Assembly: GCA_903882725.1 (NCBI GenBank)
Contig: CAIRYF010000408.1
Location: 1-16,036 of the forward strand
DNA: 16,036 bases
Reading direction: 5' to 3'
From: an uncultured Simplicispira sp.
GTDB lineage: Bacteria; Pseudomonadota; Gammaproteobacteria; Burkholderiales; Burkholderiaceae_C
Program-made: the position numbers and the translations under genes
Shown here: positions 1-6,725 of the stretch, one piece after another
Numbering within the stretch: the first letter of the stretch is position 1
How the letters are laid out: each line of letters begins with the position of its first letter
Notes under the pieces: model-generated
The model's input: only the letters and a program-made list of their open reading frames with translations
The model's database searches: none
What the model was told of the DNA's origin: nothing

Positions 1-149
1 ACCGGGCGCAGGTGCTCTTCTTGCAGGCGCAGCAGCACCACCGCGCCGCAGGCAAAGCGCGCACGCAACCACGCCACCAAGCTCTGCAGACGCACGGCCT
101 GGGGGTGTTCGGTGGCCAAGTCGGCCAGCGGATCGTCATCGTGCTGCAT
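1..149 (-). CDS. norR: NorR-like sigma-54-dependent NO-responsive regulator, N-terminal fragment (runs off window)
   Basis: Only the first 49 codons are inside the window. The start is the ATG read leftward at 149-147, preceded by a GAAGGG-type ribosome site about 11 bases upstream. The visible protein begins MQHDDDPLADLATEHPQAV and goes on to a segment like AVVLLRLQEEHLRP, which resembles the beginning of the GAF sensory domain of NorR proteins (first strand, ALLRY-like). NorR binds nitric oxide at a non-haem iron in the GAF domain and then activates sigma-54 RNA polymerase through its AAA+ domain. Neither the AAA+ nor the HTH domain is visible here. The identification leans on context: three GGT-N7-ACC boxes and a sigma-54 promoter lie directly upstream, pointing at a hemerythrin gene. 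Another GAF-containing enhancer-binding protein is possible. Confidence 0.6.
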   Translation of the reverse strand, partial: MQHDDDPLADLATEHPQAVRLQSLVAWLRARFACGAVVLLRLQEEHLRP

Positions 150-206
150 GGTTTTTATTACCCTTCAATGGTTATAAATACCTTAAATATAAGGGTTAAA
201 AATACC
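150..206. promoter_or_regulatory. Three NorR-type enhancer boxes (GGT-N7-ACC)
   Basis: Three perfect GGT-N7-ACC motifs occur at 150-162 (GGTTTTTATTACC), 170-182 (GGTTATAAATACC) and 194-206 (GGTTAAAAATACC), with start-to-start distances of 20 and 24 bp. The spacers are entirely A/T in an otherwise GC-rich sequence. NorR is known to bind three copies of GT-N7-AC, in the GGT-N7-ACC form in Ralstonia. The boxes lie roughly 68-124 bp upstream of the predicted transcription start near 274, the usual distance for a sigma-54 enhancer. The first box abuts the regulator's own start codon, so binding could also repress norR. Binding is inferred, not shown. Confidence 0.75.
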
Positions 207-247
207 ATTTATGTGTGTAAGTCGTTGATATATAGATGCAGCGCACT

Positions 248-263
248 TGGCCCGCAGCTTGCA
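248..263 (+). promoter_or_regulatory. Sigma-54 (-24/-12) promoter for the hemerythrin gene
   Basis: TGGCCCGCAGCTTGCA matches the sigma-54 consensus TGGCAC-N5-TTGCA, with the invariant GG (249-250) and GC (261-262) exactly 10 bases apart. It points rightward to the hemerythrin gene at 366 and lies 42 bp downstream of the last NorR-type box. The predicted start of transcription is near 274, leaving an approximately 90-base leader. That leader contains a small direct duplication of TTCCACCG (293-308) of unknown meaning. Confidence 0.8.
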
Positions 264-365
264 TAGACAAGAGAGTATTTCTGGCTGTGCGCTTCCACCG
301 TTCCACCGTTCGACTGTGATGGGCGCGTACCGCCAGAGTTTCTTCTTTGACAAAAAGGCCTTGGT

Positions 366-794
366 ATGAACATCGACCGCTTCAAGCATGAACACGTAGA
401 TATTTTGGAGAGCATTGCCACGCTGCGCCGCCTTACCCAAGCGGGTGTGGTTGGCAACGCGGTGCAAATTGCAAAGAGCGTGGTGGCGATGAGTTCGCTT
501 ATCAAACTGCACTTGGCCGTGGAAGACCGGGTGCTGTATCCCGCACTGCAACACGGCCCTGATGCTGCTTTGGCCCGCATGGGCCAGCGGTTTCAGCAAG
601 AGATGGGCGCTATTGCCAGCGCCTACATGGCCTTTGCCAGGCGCTGGAATACGCCAGAGGCGGTGCGTGGTGACGAGGCGGGCTTTAAGGCCGATGCCAA
701 CGCGGTGCTGCGCCAGGTGTACGAGCGTATGCAGCGCGAAAACCGCGACTTTTATCCCCGCATTGAGGAGATGGATGCCGTGGCGATGCCTTGA
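366..794 (+). CDS. Small hemerythrin-domain protein, predicted NO-inducible
   Basis: A 142-residue protein of the HHE cation-binding (hemerythrin) family, expected to be a cytoplasmic four-helix bundle holding a non-haem iron centre. Visible ligand candidates are H8 and H10 in the first helix and the H49-x3-E53-D54 motif in the second, followed by LYPAL. The second half lacks the usual histidines: E79 sits where a ligand His might be expected, and helix 4 has E120 and E125 before FYP. The ATG at 366 has an AAAAAGG ribosome site 7-8 bases upstream. The gene stands alone behind a sigma-54 promoter and three NorR-type boxes, which suggests a role in NO sensing, binding or iron-sulfur repair, like the NorA/YtfE hemerythrins controlled by NorR elsewhere. 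It is shorter than YtfE (about 220 aa), so it is not that protein. Exact function unknown. Confidence 0.85.
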   Translation: MNIDRFKHEHVDILESIATLRRLTQAGVVGNAVQIAKSVVAMSSLIKLHLAVEDRVLYPALQHGPDAALARMGQRFQQEMGAIASAYMAFARRWNTPEAVRGDEAGFKADANAVLRQVYERMQRENRDFYPRIEEMDAVAMP

Positions 795-950
795 AACGGC
801 GTGTAAATGGCATGGCCAACTGATATGGCCGGGGCAAGCGCGTGTGGTGCAGCGCGATATTTTCTGGCCGCCGCCCTGCCCGCTCTTTTGTGGGTGTACA
901 CACTGAATTTACAGTGTTTTGTGCCTCTGGCCGCCGTCCTGTATGCGGTT

Positions 951-966
951 GTAGCTATTATTTTTG
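951..966 (+). repeat. Partial copy of the dispersed intergenic repeat (AGCTATTATTTTTGA core)
   Basis: GTAGCTATTATTTTTGA-type sequence at the 3' end of the M48 protease gene. On the minus strand it reads CAAAAATAATAGCTAC and supplies the last codons (Q, K) and the TAA stop of that gene. Related copies occur at 3225-3272, 6681-6725, 10996-11020 and 15691-15787. The rest of the 795-957 gap shows nothing identifiable. Confidence 0.65.
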
Positions 967-1866
967 ATGCGGCAGCGGTGCGTCTTGGCGTGCAGCGACG
1001 TACAGGCTATGCACCTTGGGCACGTTGTCTTGCAGTTCGCGGATGCGCGCGGGGCCGCTGGGGTGGGTGGACAAAAAGGCCAGGCCTTGCTTGCCACCGG
1101 TGGCTTGGCCCATTTTTTGCCACAGGCTGACGGCGGCTTGCGGGTCGTAGCCGGCGCGCGCGGCCAGCTCTAGGCCGACCAAGTCGGCATCGCTTTCGTC
1201 ACCTCGGCTGAATTTGAGACTGAGCAGCCGCCCGCCCAAACTTGCTGCCGCGTTGCCCAAATCACCCCAACCTAACAACTGCGCGCCCAGGCGCAGGCCG
1301 ATGTTGGTGGCTTGGCTTTTGGCCATTTGCGCGCGGGCGTGCTCGCGCAGGGCGTGCGCCATTTCGTGGCCCATCACCATGGCGGCCTCGTCGTCGCTCA
1401 GTTTGAGCTGGTCGAGGATGCCGGTGTAGAACGCAATTTTGCCGCCGGGCATACAAAAAGCGTTGATTTGCGGGCTGCCAATCAGGTTGATTTCCCAGCG
1501 CCAATCGCGCGCACGCGGGTTCCACTGCGTGGCAAATGGCACCAAGCGCTGGGCAATGGCGCGCAGGCGCAGCAGCTGCGGGTGGTTGTCGGGTGACAAG
1601 GTTTTTTGGGCGCGGGCCTGGACCAGCATTTGGCTGTATTGCTGCGTGGCCGCCCCTTCCAGTGTGCCCGCTGGCACCAGTTGGCGCAGGCGCGATGCAC
1701 TGCCGACATCGACCTGCGCCAGTGCGGCAGCGGGCAGTAGCGGCAACGCCAGTGCTGCGCTGCTGGCCAATAAAAAACCGCGCCGCCTCGGCCAAATACG
1801 CTCAGACGGTGCCAGTGGCGAAGACAGCAACGAGGACAGTGAAGGAGGGGCGCAAAAGATACACAT
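958..1866 (-). CDS. Exported M48-family zinc metalloprotease
   Basis: A 302-residue protein with the zinc protease motif HEMAH (H167, E168, H171) and the downstream third-ligand motif DESDAD (E224, D228). The C-terminal STHPSGPARI segment is typical of the LoiP/YcaL/YfgC-like M48 branch, which cleaves misfolded envelope proteins. The N-terminus carries WPRRRGFLLAS (RR at 27-28) followed by a hydrophobic run ending AAALAQ. It therefore looks like a Tat-type, or at least Sec-type, signal with cleavage near residue 50, and the enzyme should act in the periplasm. There is no lipobox, unlike LoiP. The start is uncertain: ATG at 1866 has no clear ribosome site, a TTG lies one codon earlier at 1869, and an in-frame TTG is 12 codons further in. 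The divergent ampG start is only 17 bp away. The stop codon lies in a repeat copy. Confidence 0.85.
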   Translation of the reverse strand: MCIFCAPPSLSSLLSSPLAPSERIWPRRRGFLLASSAALALPLLPAAALAQVDVGSASRLRQLVPAGTLEGAATQQYSQMLVQARAQKTLSPDNHPQLLRLRAIAQRLVPFATQWNPRARDWRWEINLIGSPQINAFCMPGGKIAFYTGILDQLKLSDDEAAMVMGHEMAHALREHARAQMAKSQATNIGLRLGAQLLGWGDLGNAAASLGGRLLSLKFSRGDESDADLVGLELAARAGYDPQAAVSLWQKMGQATGGKQGLAFLSTHPSGPARIRELQDNVPKVHSLYVAARQDAPLPHQK

Positions 1867-1883
1867 CAAGGAATAATAGAGAA

Positions 1884-3245
1884 ATGTCTTCTTCTCCTGC
1901 CACCGCTGCGGTTAATTCCGCGCCTTCCGCTCCCCCCACCCCGCGCCCGTCTTGGCGCCAAACGCTGCGCGTTTATGCCGAGCCAGCCAGTTTGCGGATG
2001 CTGACGCTGGGCTTTTCTGCCGGTCTGCCGCTGCTGTTGGTGCTGGGCACGCTGTCGTTTTGGCTGCGCGAGGCCGGGCTGGACCGCACCACCATCGGCT
2101 ACCTCAGTTGGGTCGGGCTGGCCTACGCCTTCAAATGGGTCTGGTCGCCGTTGGTGGACCGGCTGCCTCTGCCGCTGCTGACGCGCTGGTTGGGGCGGCG
2201 GCGCAGTTGGCTGTTGCTGTCGCAGGGACTGGTGATGGCAGGATTGGTCGGCATGGCGTTCAACGACCCCCAACTGGCGCTGGCACCGGTGGTGTGGTGC
2301 GCGCTGGCGGTGGCGTTTGGCTCGGCAACGCAAGACATTGCGCTGGATGCGTTTCGCATCGAGTCCGCCGATGCCCAGCACCAAGCCGCGCTGGCCGCCA
2401 CCTACCAAACCGGCTACCGGCTAGCGATGATTTGGGCCGGTGCGGGCGTGTTGTGGGTCGCTGCGCGCGCCGAAGTTGCGGGCCTCAGCGGCTACCAGCC
2501 CGGTGCGTGGAAAGTGGCTTATTTGGTGATGGCAGCGTCGATGCTGGTTGGCTCCATCACCGTGCTGCTGTCGCGCGAACCGGCACCGCGCACCTTTGCA
2601 CCGGCCAAAAACGCGCTGGACTGGCTGCGCGGCGCGCTGGTTGAGCCGTTTGCCGACTTCCTTTCGCGTTACCGCTGGCAGGCGGTGCTGATCTTGGCGC
2701 TGATCTCTGTCTACCGCATCAGCGACGTGGTGATGGGCATCATGGCCAACCCGTTTTATGTCGATATGGGCTACACCAAAGACGAGGTCGCTGCCGTCAC
2801 CAAAGTGTTTGGCGTGGTGATGACGCTGCTGGGTGCCTTCGTCGGCGGCGTGCTGGCGATGCGCTTGGGCGTGATGCGCGTGCTGATGCTGGGCGCGGTC
2901 TTGAGCGCCGCCAGCAACTTGCTGTTTGCCTGGCTGGGCACGCGCGGCCACGATGTGACCGGGCTGATTTTGGTGAGTTCTGCCGACAACATCGCTGGTG
3001 GCATTGCCTCGGCGGCGTTCATCGCCTATTTGTCCAGCCTGACCAACGTGCAGTATTCGGCCACGCAGTACGCGCTGTTTAGCTCGATGATGCTGCTGGC
3101 ACCCAAATGGATTGCCGGGTTTTCGGGGCGCTTTGTCGATGCCAACGGCTACACCGAATTTTTTATGGGCACCGCCCTGCTCGGTGTGCCGGTGTTGATC
3201 TTGGTGGCACTGGTTTCGCGTATCAAAATAGCCTCTAGCCCTTGA
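1884..3245 (+). CDS. ampG: AmpG-type muropeptide MFS permease
   Basis: A 453-residue inner-membrane transporter of the major facilitator superfamily. It has about 12 hydrophobic segments after a 25-residue Ser/Pro/Ala-rich N-terminal tail. Family hallmarks are GFSAGLPLLLVLGTLSFWL in the first helix, the YAFKWVWSPLVDR loop, and ATQDIALDAFRIE in the fifth-helix region, all characteristic of AmpG. AmpG imports N-acetylglucosaminyl-anhydromuramyl peptides for cell-wall recycling and thereby feeds beta-lactamase induction. The reading frame is open from 1536, but that region is antisense to the protease. The ATG at 1884, with AAGGA about 11 bases upstream, gives the expected protein. The last residues (IKIASSP) and stop fall in a repeat copy that may act as terminator. 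Confidence 0.88.
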   Translation: MSSSPATAAVNSAPSAPPTPRPSWRQTLRVYAEPASLRMLTLGFSAGLPLLLVLGTLSFWLREAGLDRTTIGYLSWVGLAYAFKWVWSPLVDRLPLPLLTRWLGRRRSWLLLSQGLVMAGLVGMAFNDPQLALAPVVWCALAVAFGSATQDIALDAFRIESADAQHQAALAATYQTGYRLAMIWAGAGVLWVAARAEVAGLSGYQPGAWKVAYLVMAASMLVGSITVLLSREPAPRTFAPAKNALDWLRGALVEPFADFLSRYRWQAVLILALISVYRISDVVMGIMANPFYVDMGYTKDEVAAVTKVFGVVMTLLGAFVGGVLAMRLGVMRVLMLGAVLSAASNLLFAWLGTRGHDVTGLILVSSADNIAGGIASAAFIAYLSSLTNVQYSATQYALFSSMMLLAPKWIAGFSGRFVDANGYTEFFMGTALLGVPVLILVALVSRIKIASSP

Positions 3246-3272
3246 TACATAAGCGCTATTAGCTATTATTTT
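3225..3272. repeat. Dispersed intergenic repeat, imperfect inverted repeat after ampG
   Basis: AAAATAGCCTCTAGCCCTT (from 3225) is an imperfect inverted match to AAGCGCTATTAGCTATTATTTT (to 3272), with a short loop in between. It encodes the final ampG codons and could fold as a transcript-end hairpin. A very similar unit is found on the minus strand downstream of jetC, sharing CTCTAGCCCTT and ATAAGCGCTAT. Confidence 0.7.
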
Positions 3273-3410
3273 AGTAGTTGTACGCGCTTTGGCCCAGGCG
3301 GCATTTACCCCAGCTTTACGGCGGCTTCAACGCGGCGAGATGCGCGCCAGCGAGCATAGCGGCTTGGCTATCGACCTACCGACCGGCCCTCCAACCTTCG
3401 GCAAAATCCT

Positions 3411-4127
3411 ATGAATGCACACCTGTTGATGATTGAAGACGACACCCGCTTGGCGCAGATGGTGAGCGAGTATTTGGGCCAGTCCGCAATGCAAGTGACG
3501 CACTGCGCCGACGGTGCCAGCGGCTTGGCGCACCTGCAAGGCCACGAGGGCGCGGCACTGCCCGACTTGGTGATTTTGGATTTGATGCTGCCCGACATGG
3601 ATGGCTTGGACGTCTGTCGGCGTATTCGCACCCTGTCCGGTGCCGCAGCGCAAGTGCCGGTGCTGATGCTCACGGCCAAAGGCGACCCGATGGATCGCAT
3701 CATTGGTTTGGAGTTGGGCGCTGACGACTACCTGCCTAAACCGTTTGAGCCGCGCGAGCTGCTGGCGCGCATCCGCGCCATCTTGCGCCGGCGCGAAAGC
3801 GGCCCCGCGCCCAGCGCCCAGCAGCTGCGCTTTGGCTCGCTAGAGATTGACCGCGATGCGCGCAGCGTCACCGTCGCTGGTGCCCCCTGCGAGCTGACGT
3901 CCTACCAATTTGACCTGCTGGTCGCCTTGGCCGAACGCGCTGGCCGGGTGCTGACACGCGACCAAATTATGGAAGCCGTGCGCGGGCGCGAACTCGAAGC
4001 CTTTGACCGCTCCATCGACGTCCACATGGGCCGCATCCGCGCTGCCATTGAGCAAGATGCCAAAAACCCGCGCCGCATTCTGACGGTGCGCGGCGTTGGC
4101 TACGTGTTTGCCAAGCAGCAAGACTGA
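3411..4127 (+). CDS. OmpR/PhoB-family response regulator
   Basis: A 238-residue two-component regulator. The receiver domain (about 1-125) shows the acidic pair D10/D11, the phosphoacceptor D57 in VILDLMLPDMDG, T88 in MLTAK and K110 in YLPKPF. A winged-helix DNA-binding domain (about 140-236) ends with the typical ILTVRGVGYVF. It is expected to be phosphorylated by the kinase starting 25 bp downstream and to control envelope or stress genes; the target is not evident. The ATG at 3411 has only a weak ribosome site. The 3273-3410 leader shows no convincing promoter. Sequence style is close to CpxR/RstA-type regulators, but I cannot assign one. Confidence 0.92.
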   Translation: MNAHLLMIEDDTRLAQMVSEYLGQSAMQVTHCADGASGLAHLQGHEGAALPDLVILDLMLPDMDGLDVCRRIRTLSGAAAQVPVLMLTAKGDPMDRIIGLELGADDYLPKPFEPRELLARIRAILRRRESGPAPSAQQLRFGSLEIDRDARSVTVAGAPCELTSYQFDLLVALAERAGRVLTRDQIMEAVRGRELEAFDRSIDVHMGRIRAAIEQDAKNPRRILTVRGVGYVFAKQQD

Positions 4128-4152
4128 GCGCAGCCTGCACCCGTTAGCCGCC

Positions 4153-5439
4153 ATGCCATTGATCCAGCTGTTTTCACGCCGCCTGTATTTGCGCATTTGG
4201 CTGGCGGTGGTTGGCGGCGTGGCCGTGTTGACACTGCTGGTGGGCTGGGCGTGGCGCGTGGCCGCCGAGCAAAACGCCCAACCGCTGGTGTCACAAGGAC
4301 GCGAAATGGTGTTGCGTGACAGCGCTGGCAACACCTTGGTGGCAGGTCTGGCCACGCGCACGCCCAGCGAGCCCGACGAGGGGCTGGAACTGCGCATCGA
4401 CAGCGATAACGGCCAGCATTACAGCCTGCACATCGCACCGCGCCCCCTGCACAACGAGCGCAGCGAACATGGCGAACGCAGTCGCCGTGGCGAGCCAAAT
4501 GCCGCCTTCTGGATGCGGCCGCCATTTGGCTTTGTCTGGATGCTGGGCTTGGTTGGCTTGGCGGTGGCGGTCGGCGTGTTTCCCATCATCCGGCGCTTGC
4601 TCAAGCGCTTGGACGTGTTGCAGCGCAGCGTGCAACGCTTTGGCGAGGGTGACTTGGCCGCGCGCGTACCGGTGCAGGGTCACGACGAAGTGGCCGACTT
4701 GTCGCGCCAATTCAACGCCGCAGCGGGGCGCATCCAAACCTTGGTGCAGTCGCACAAATCGCTGCTGGCCAACGCCTCGCACGAGCTGCGCTCGCCGCTG
4801 ACGCGCATCCGCATGGGGCTGGAATTGATGGGTGCCAGCAGCCAGCCGTCACCGGCCTTTCGCGACGAAATTTTGCGCAACATTGCCGAACTGGACCAAC
4901 TGGTCGATGAAATTTTGCTGGCCAGCCGCTTGGACGCCCACGAGGCCGACGTTGGCACCATCGAGCTGGTCGATATGGTCGGCTTGGCCGCTGAAGAATG
5001 CGCGCGCGTCGATGCCGATTTGGATGCTGGCGCTGACACGCTGGAAGCGCGCGGCGTCGCCAAACTGCTGCGCCGCGCAGTGCGCAACCTGCTAGAAAAT
5101 GCGCGCCGCTACAGCCAAGGCGACATCACCGTCAGCCTGCGGCGCAGCCCAAGCGCGTCCGGCACGGCCAGCACGGCCCAGATGGTTCAAGTGCGCGTCT
5201 GCGACCACGGCCCCGGCGTGCCTGAGGCGCTGCGCGAGCGCATCTTCGAGCCGTTCTACCGCCTGCCCGGTGCCAGTGAACGCGCGGGCGGCGTTGGCTT
5301 GGGGCTGGCGCTGGTGAGGTCTATCGCCACCCGCCACGGCGGCCGTGTCTATTGCCAAGACCGCTCCGATGGCAGCCACGGCGCGTGCTTTGTACTCGAA
5401 TTGCCACTGCGCGGAATAGACGGCGCGGTGCATTGTTGA
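4153..5439 (+). CDS. Sensor histidine kinase (HAMP, HisKA, HATPase_c)
   Basis: A 428-residue inner-membrane kinase, partner of the preceding regulator. TM1 is about 13-33, a short periplasmic loop follows (about 34-125, charged, ERSEHGERSRRGE near its end), and TM2 is about 126-147. HAMP is about 148-200. The H-box SHELRSPLTR has phospho-acceptor H210. The N-box RNLLENARRY is at 311-320, the G1 box DHGPGVP starts at D351 and G2 GLGLAL is near 382. All catalytic boxes are intact. The small periplasmic domain is of the CpxA/RstB size class. I chose ATG 4153, 25 bp after the regulator stop, over a TTG at 4096 inside the regulator gene, because the hydrophobic N-terminus begins there. The stop lies 2 bp from the convergent end of jetD, so there is no room for a separate terminator. 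Confidence 0.92.
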   Translation: MPLIQLFSRRLYLRIWLAVVGGVAVLTLLVGWAWRVAAEQNAQPLVSQGREMVLRDSAGNTLVAGLATRTPSEPDEGLELRIDSDNGQHYSLHIAPRPLHNERSEHGERSRRGEPNAAFWMRPPFGFVWMLGLVGLAVAVGVFPIIRRLLKRLDVLQRSVQRFGEGDLAARVPVQGHDEVADLSRQFNAAAGRIQTLVQSHKSLLANASHELRSPLTRIRMGLELMGASSQPSPAFRDEILRNIAELDQLVDEILLASRLDAHEADVGTIELVDMVGLAAEECARVDADLDAGADTLEARGVAKLLRRAVRNLLENARRYSQGDITVSLRRSPSASGTASTAQMVQVRVCDHGPGVPEALRERIFEPFYRLPGASERAGGVGLGLALVRSIATRHGGRVYCQDRSDGSHGACFVLELPLRGIDGAVHC

Positions 5440-5441
5440 TT

Positions 5442-6656
5442 TCATAGATGAAAGCGTTGCCCCAGCGCAAATTTATGCAACACCGGTAAGGCGTTGACCG
5501 CACCCGCCACCACATCCACAGGCAAAAACTCTTGCTCCAGTCGGCCTTTGGCCAGCGTGCGCAGGTGCTGGGCCAGTGCGATTTCATGCGGGTGCAGGCT
5601 GCCCGGCAGTACGTCGCTGGCATGGACGGGTTCAGTCACGGCGCACTCGGCGTGGGCGTCGAAGGTGGCGCGGTCCATCAACAGAGCGTGTAGCTGGGGC
5701 AGGTGGCGGCGGGCACTGGCCAGCATCGCCAAGCCCCAGGTGTCTATGTCGCCCCAATACGCCACGTCGCACGCTTGCAGCCACGGCGCGCACAGCCAGG
5801 CCAGATTCAGGCCGCTGCCCAGCACGGCAATAGTGCCGGGCAACGGCGTGGGCAGTTGGTGCAGGCTGCGTTCGTTCTCGACCAGCAGGATGCGCTGCGC
5901 GGGCAAGGCGCTGTGCTGTAGTTCGCTGGTGGTGACGCGCTGGCGGCGAAACGGCAACAGGCCATCGTCCAGCGGCGCGACCAGCACCCAGTGTTCGCCC
6001 TCGGGGCTGGCACCCAAAAAATCGCTCAGTCCTTGGCGGCTGGCCTTGCCGTCAAAGCGCTCGTCCAGCAGTGCTTTGAGCAAGCTGGCGTGGCGCTCAA
6101 AAAACTTGCTGTCGTTGCCCGCCACCGCCAGCGCCCGCAGCGGTTTGCCAGCGGCGCAGCCCGGCGTCAGTTGCAGGGCAACGCGGGCGGCGGTGGCGAC
6201 TTGGTCGGTTGGCAAGTGCCGCCACAGCGCCAAGCGGCGCAGCAACAGGCGGTGAAATGGCGCGTCCACCTGCCCCAGCACGGCGACCAGTGCTTGGTAG
6301 TCGGCGGCAATCTCGGCGTGCCCGTTGACAGCAAAGCGGGTGATGGCGGCCAGCGCCTCAGAGGGGCACTCCAGCGTCCACTGCACCGGCACGTTCAGCG
6401 GTGCAGCAGCGCCTCGGTAGCTGCGCGGCGTCCATTGCACGCTGCCGGGGCTGCGCTCGCTGACGGCGCGCCACGCTTGCAGGTGCTGGCGCAGCGCAGG
6501 GCTGGCGCTGCGAAAATTTTCGGCACTCGGCACGGCCACGTCCAGCAGCAACGGCCACGCGCCAGAGTTGGGCAACAAGTGCGCCTCGCGCCAGTTACTG
6601 TGCTGCCAGCGCCGGGCCAGTTGTTGGGCAAGTTGTGCGGGCGATTGCAGGGCCAT
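5442..6656 (-). CDS. jetD: Wadjet nuclease subunit JetD (DUF3322/DUF2220, Toprim)
   Basis: A 404-residue protein and last gene of the Wadjet operon. The N-terminal part (about 1-190) corresponds to DUF3322, with alpha-helical and winged segments. The C-terminal part (about 200-404) is the DUF2220 Toprim domain related to topoisomerase VI subunit A. Visible metal-ligand motifs are E260/E262 in LLVENE, the acidic pair D303 and D305 in YWGDIDTWG, and RLEQEFLP near 372. In characterised systems JetD cuts circular plasmid DNA after JetABC-driven loop extrusion. All acidic residues I would expect are present, so it should be active. The start ATG at 6656 has no good ribosome site and is separated from jetC by 63 bp holding a genomic repeat, which is unusual for an operon that is normally tightly packed. 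Confidence 0.9.
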   Translation of the reverse strand: MALQSPAQLAQQLARRWQHSNWREAHLLPNSGAWPLLLDVAVPSAENFRSASPALRQHLQAWRAVSERSPGSVQWTPRSYRGAAAPLNVPVQWTLECPSEALAAITRFAVNGHAEIAADYQALVAVLGQVDAPFHRLLLRRLALWRHLPTDQVATAARVALQLTPGCAAGKPLRALAVAGNDSKFFERHASLLKALLDERFDGKASRQGLSDFLGASPEGEHWVLVAPLDDGLLPFRRQRVTTSELQHSALPAQRILLVENERSLHQLPTPLPGTIAVLGSGLNLAWLCAPWLQACDVAYWGDIDTWGLAMLASARRHLPQLHALLMDRATFDAHAECAVTEPVHASDVLPGSLHPHEIALAQHLRTLAKGRLEQEFLPVDVVAGAVNALPVLHKFALGQRFHL

Positions 6657-6680
6657 CGTTGACTATTTGCTGTTTACTTA

Positions 6681-6725
6681 CTATTAAAAAGATAGCTGAT
6701 AGCGCTTATTGAATAAGGGCTAGAG
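6681..6725 (-). repeat. Dispersed repeat copy with terminator-like hairpin between jetC and jetD
   Basis: On the minus strand the sequence carries CTCTAGCCCTT, then ATAAGCGCTAT, then CAGCTATCTTTTT, the same unit as at 3225-3272. Its core AGCCCTTATT/AATAAGCGCT (6701-6721) pairs 9 of 10 around a minimal loop, and a T run follows about 12 bases later in the direction of transcription. It overlaps the jetC stop codon. It may reduce read-through into jetD or act as an mRNA-stabilising hairpin; which one cannot be told from sequence. Confidence 0.65.

Noticed and set aside
225..240. Possible FNR/Anr box near TTGATATATAGATG.
   Set aside because: Only the left half (TTGAT) matches; the right half does not read ATCAA, so it is not a credible site.
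1536..1883. Upstream extension of the ampG frame giving a 569-residue protein.
   Set aside because: The added 116 residues lie antisense to the protease gene and have no transporter-like character. ATG 1884 with AAGGA fits the family N-terminus.
4096..4152. TTG start for the histidine kinase inside the response-regulator gene.
   Set aside because: The extension (MATCLPSSKTERSLHPLAA) is not kinase-like. The ATG at 4153 precedes the first membrane helix directly.
5430..5450. Intrinsic terminator between the kinase and jetD ends.
   Set aside because: Only 2 bp separate the stop codons, and no hairpin with a T run is visible in the flanks.
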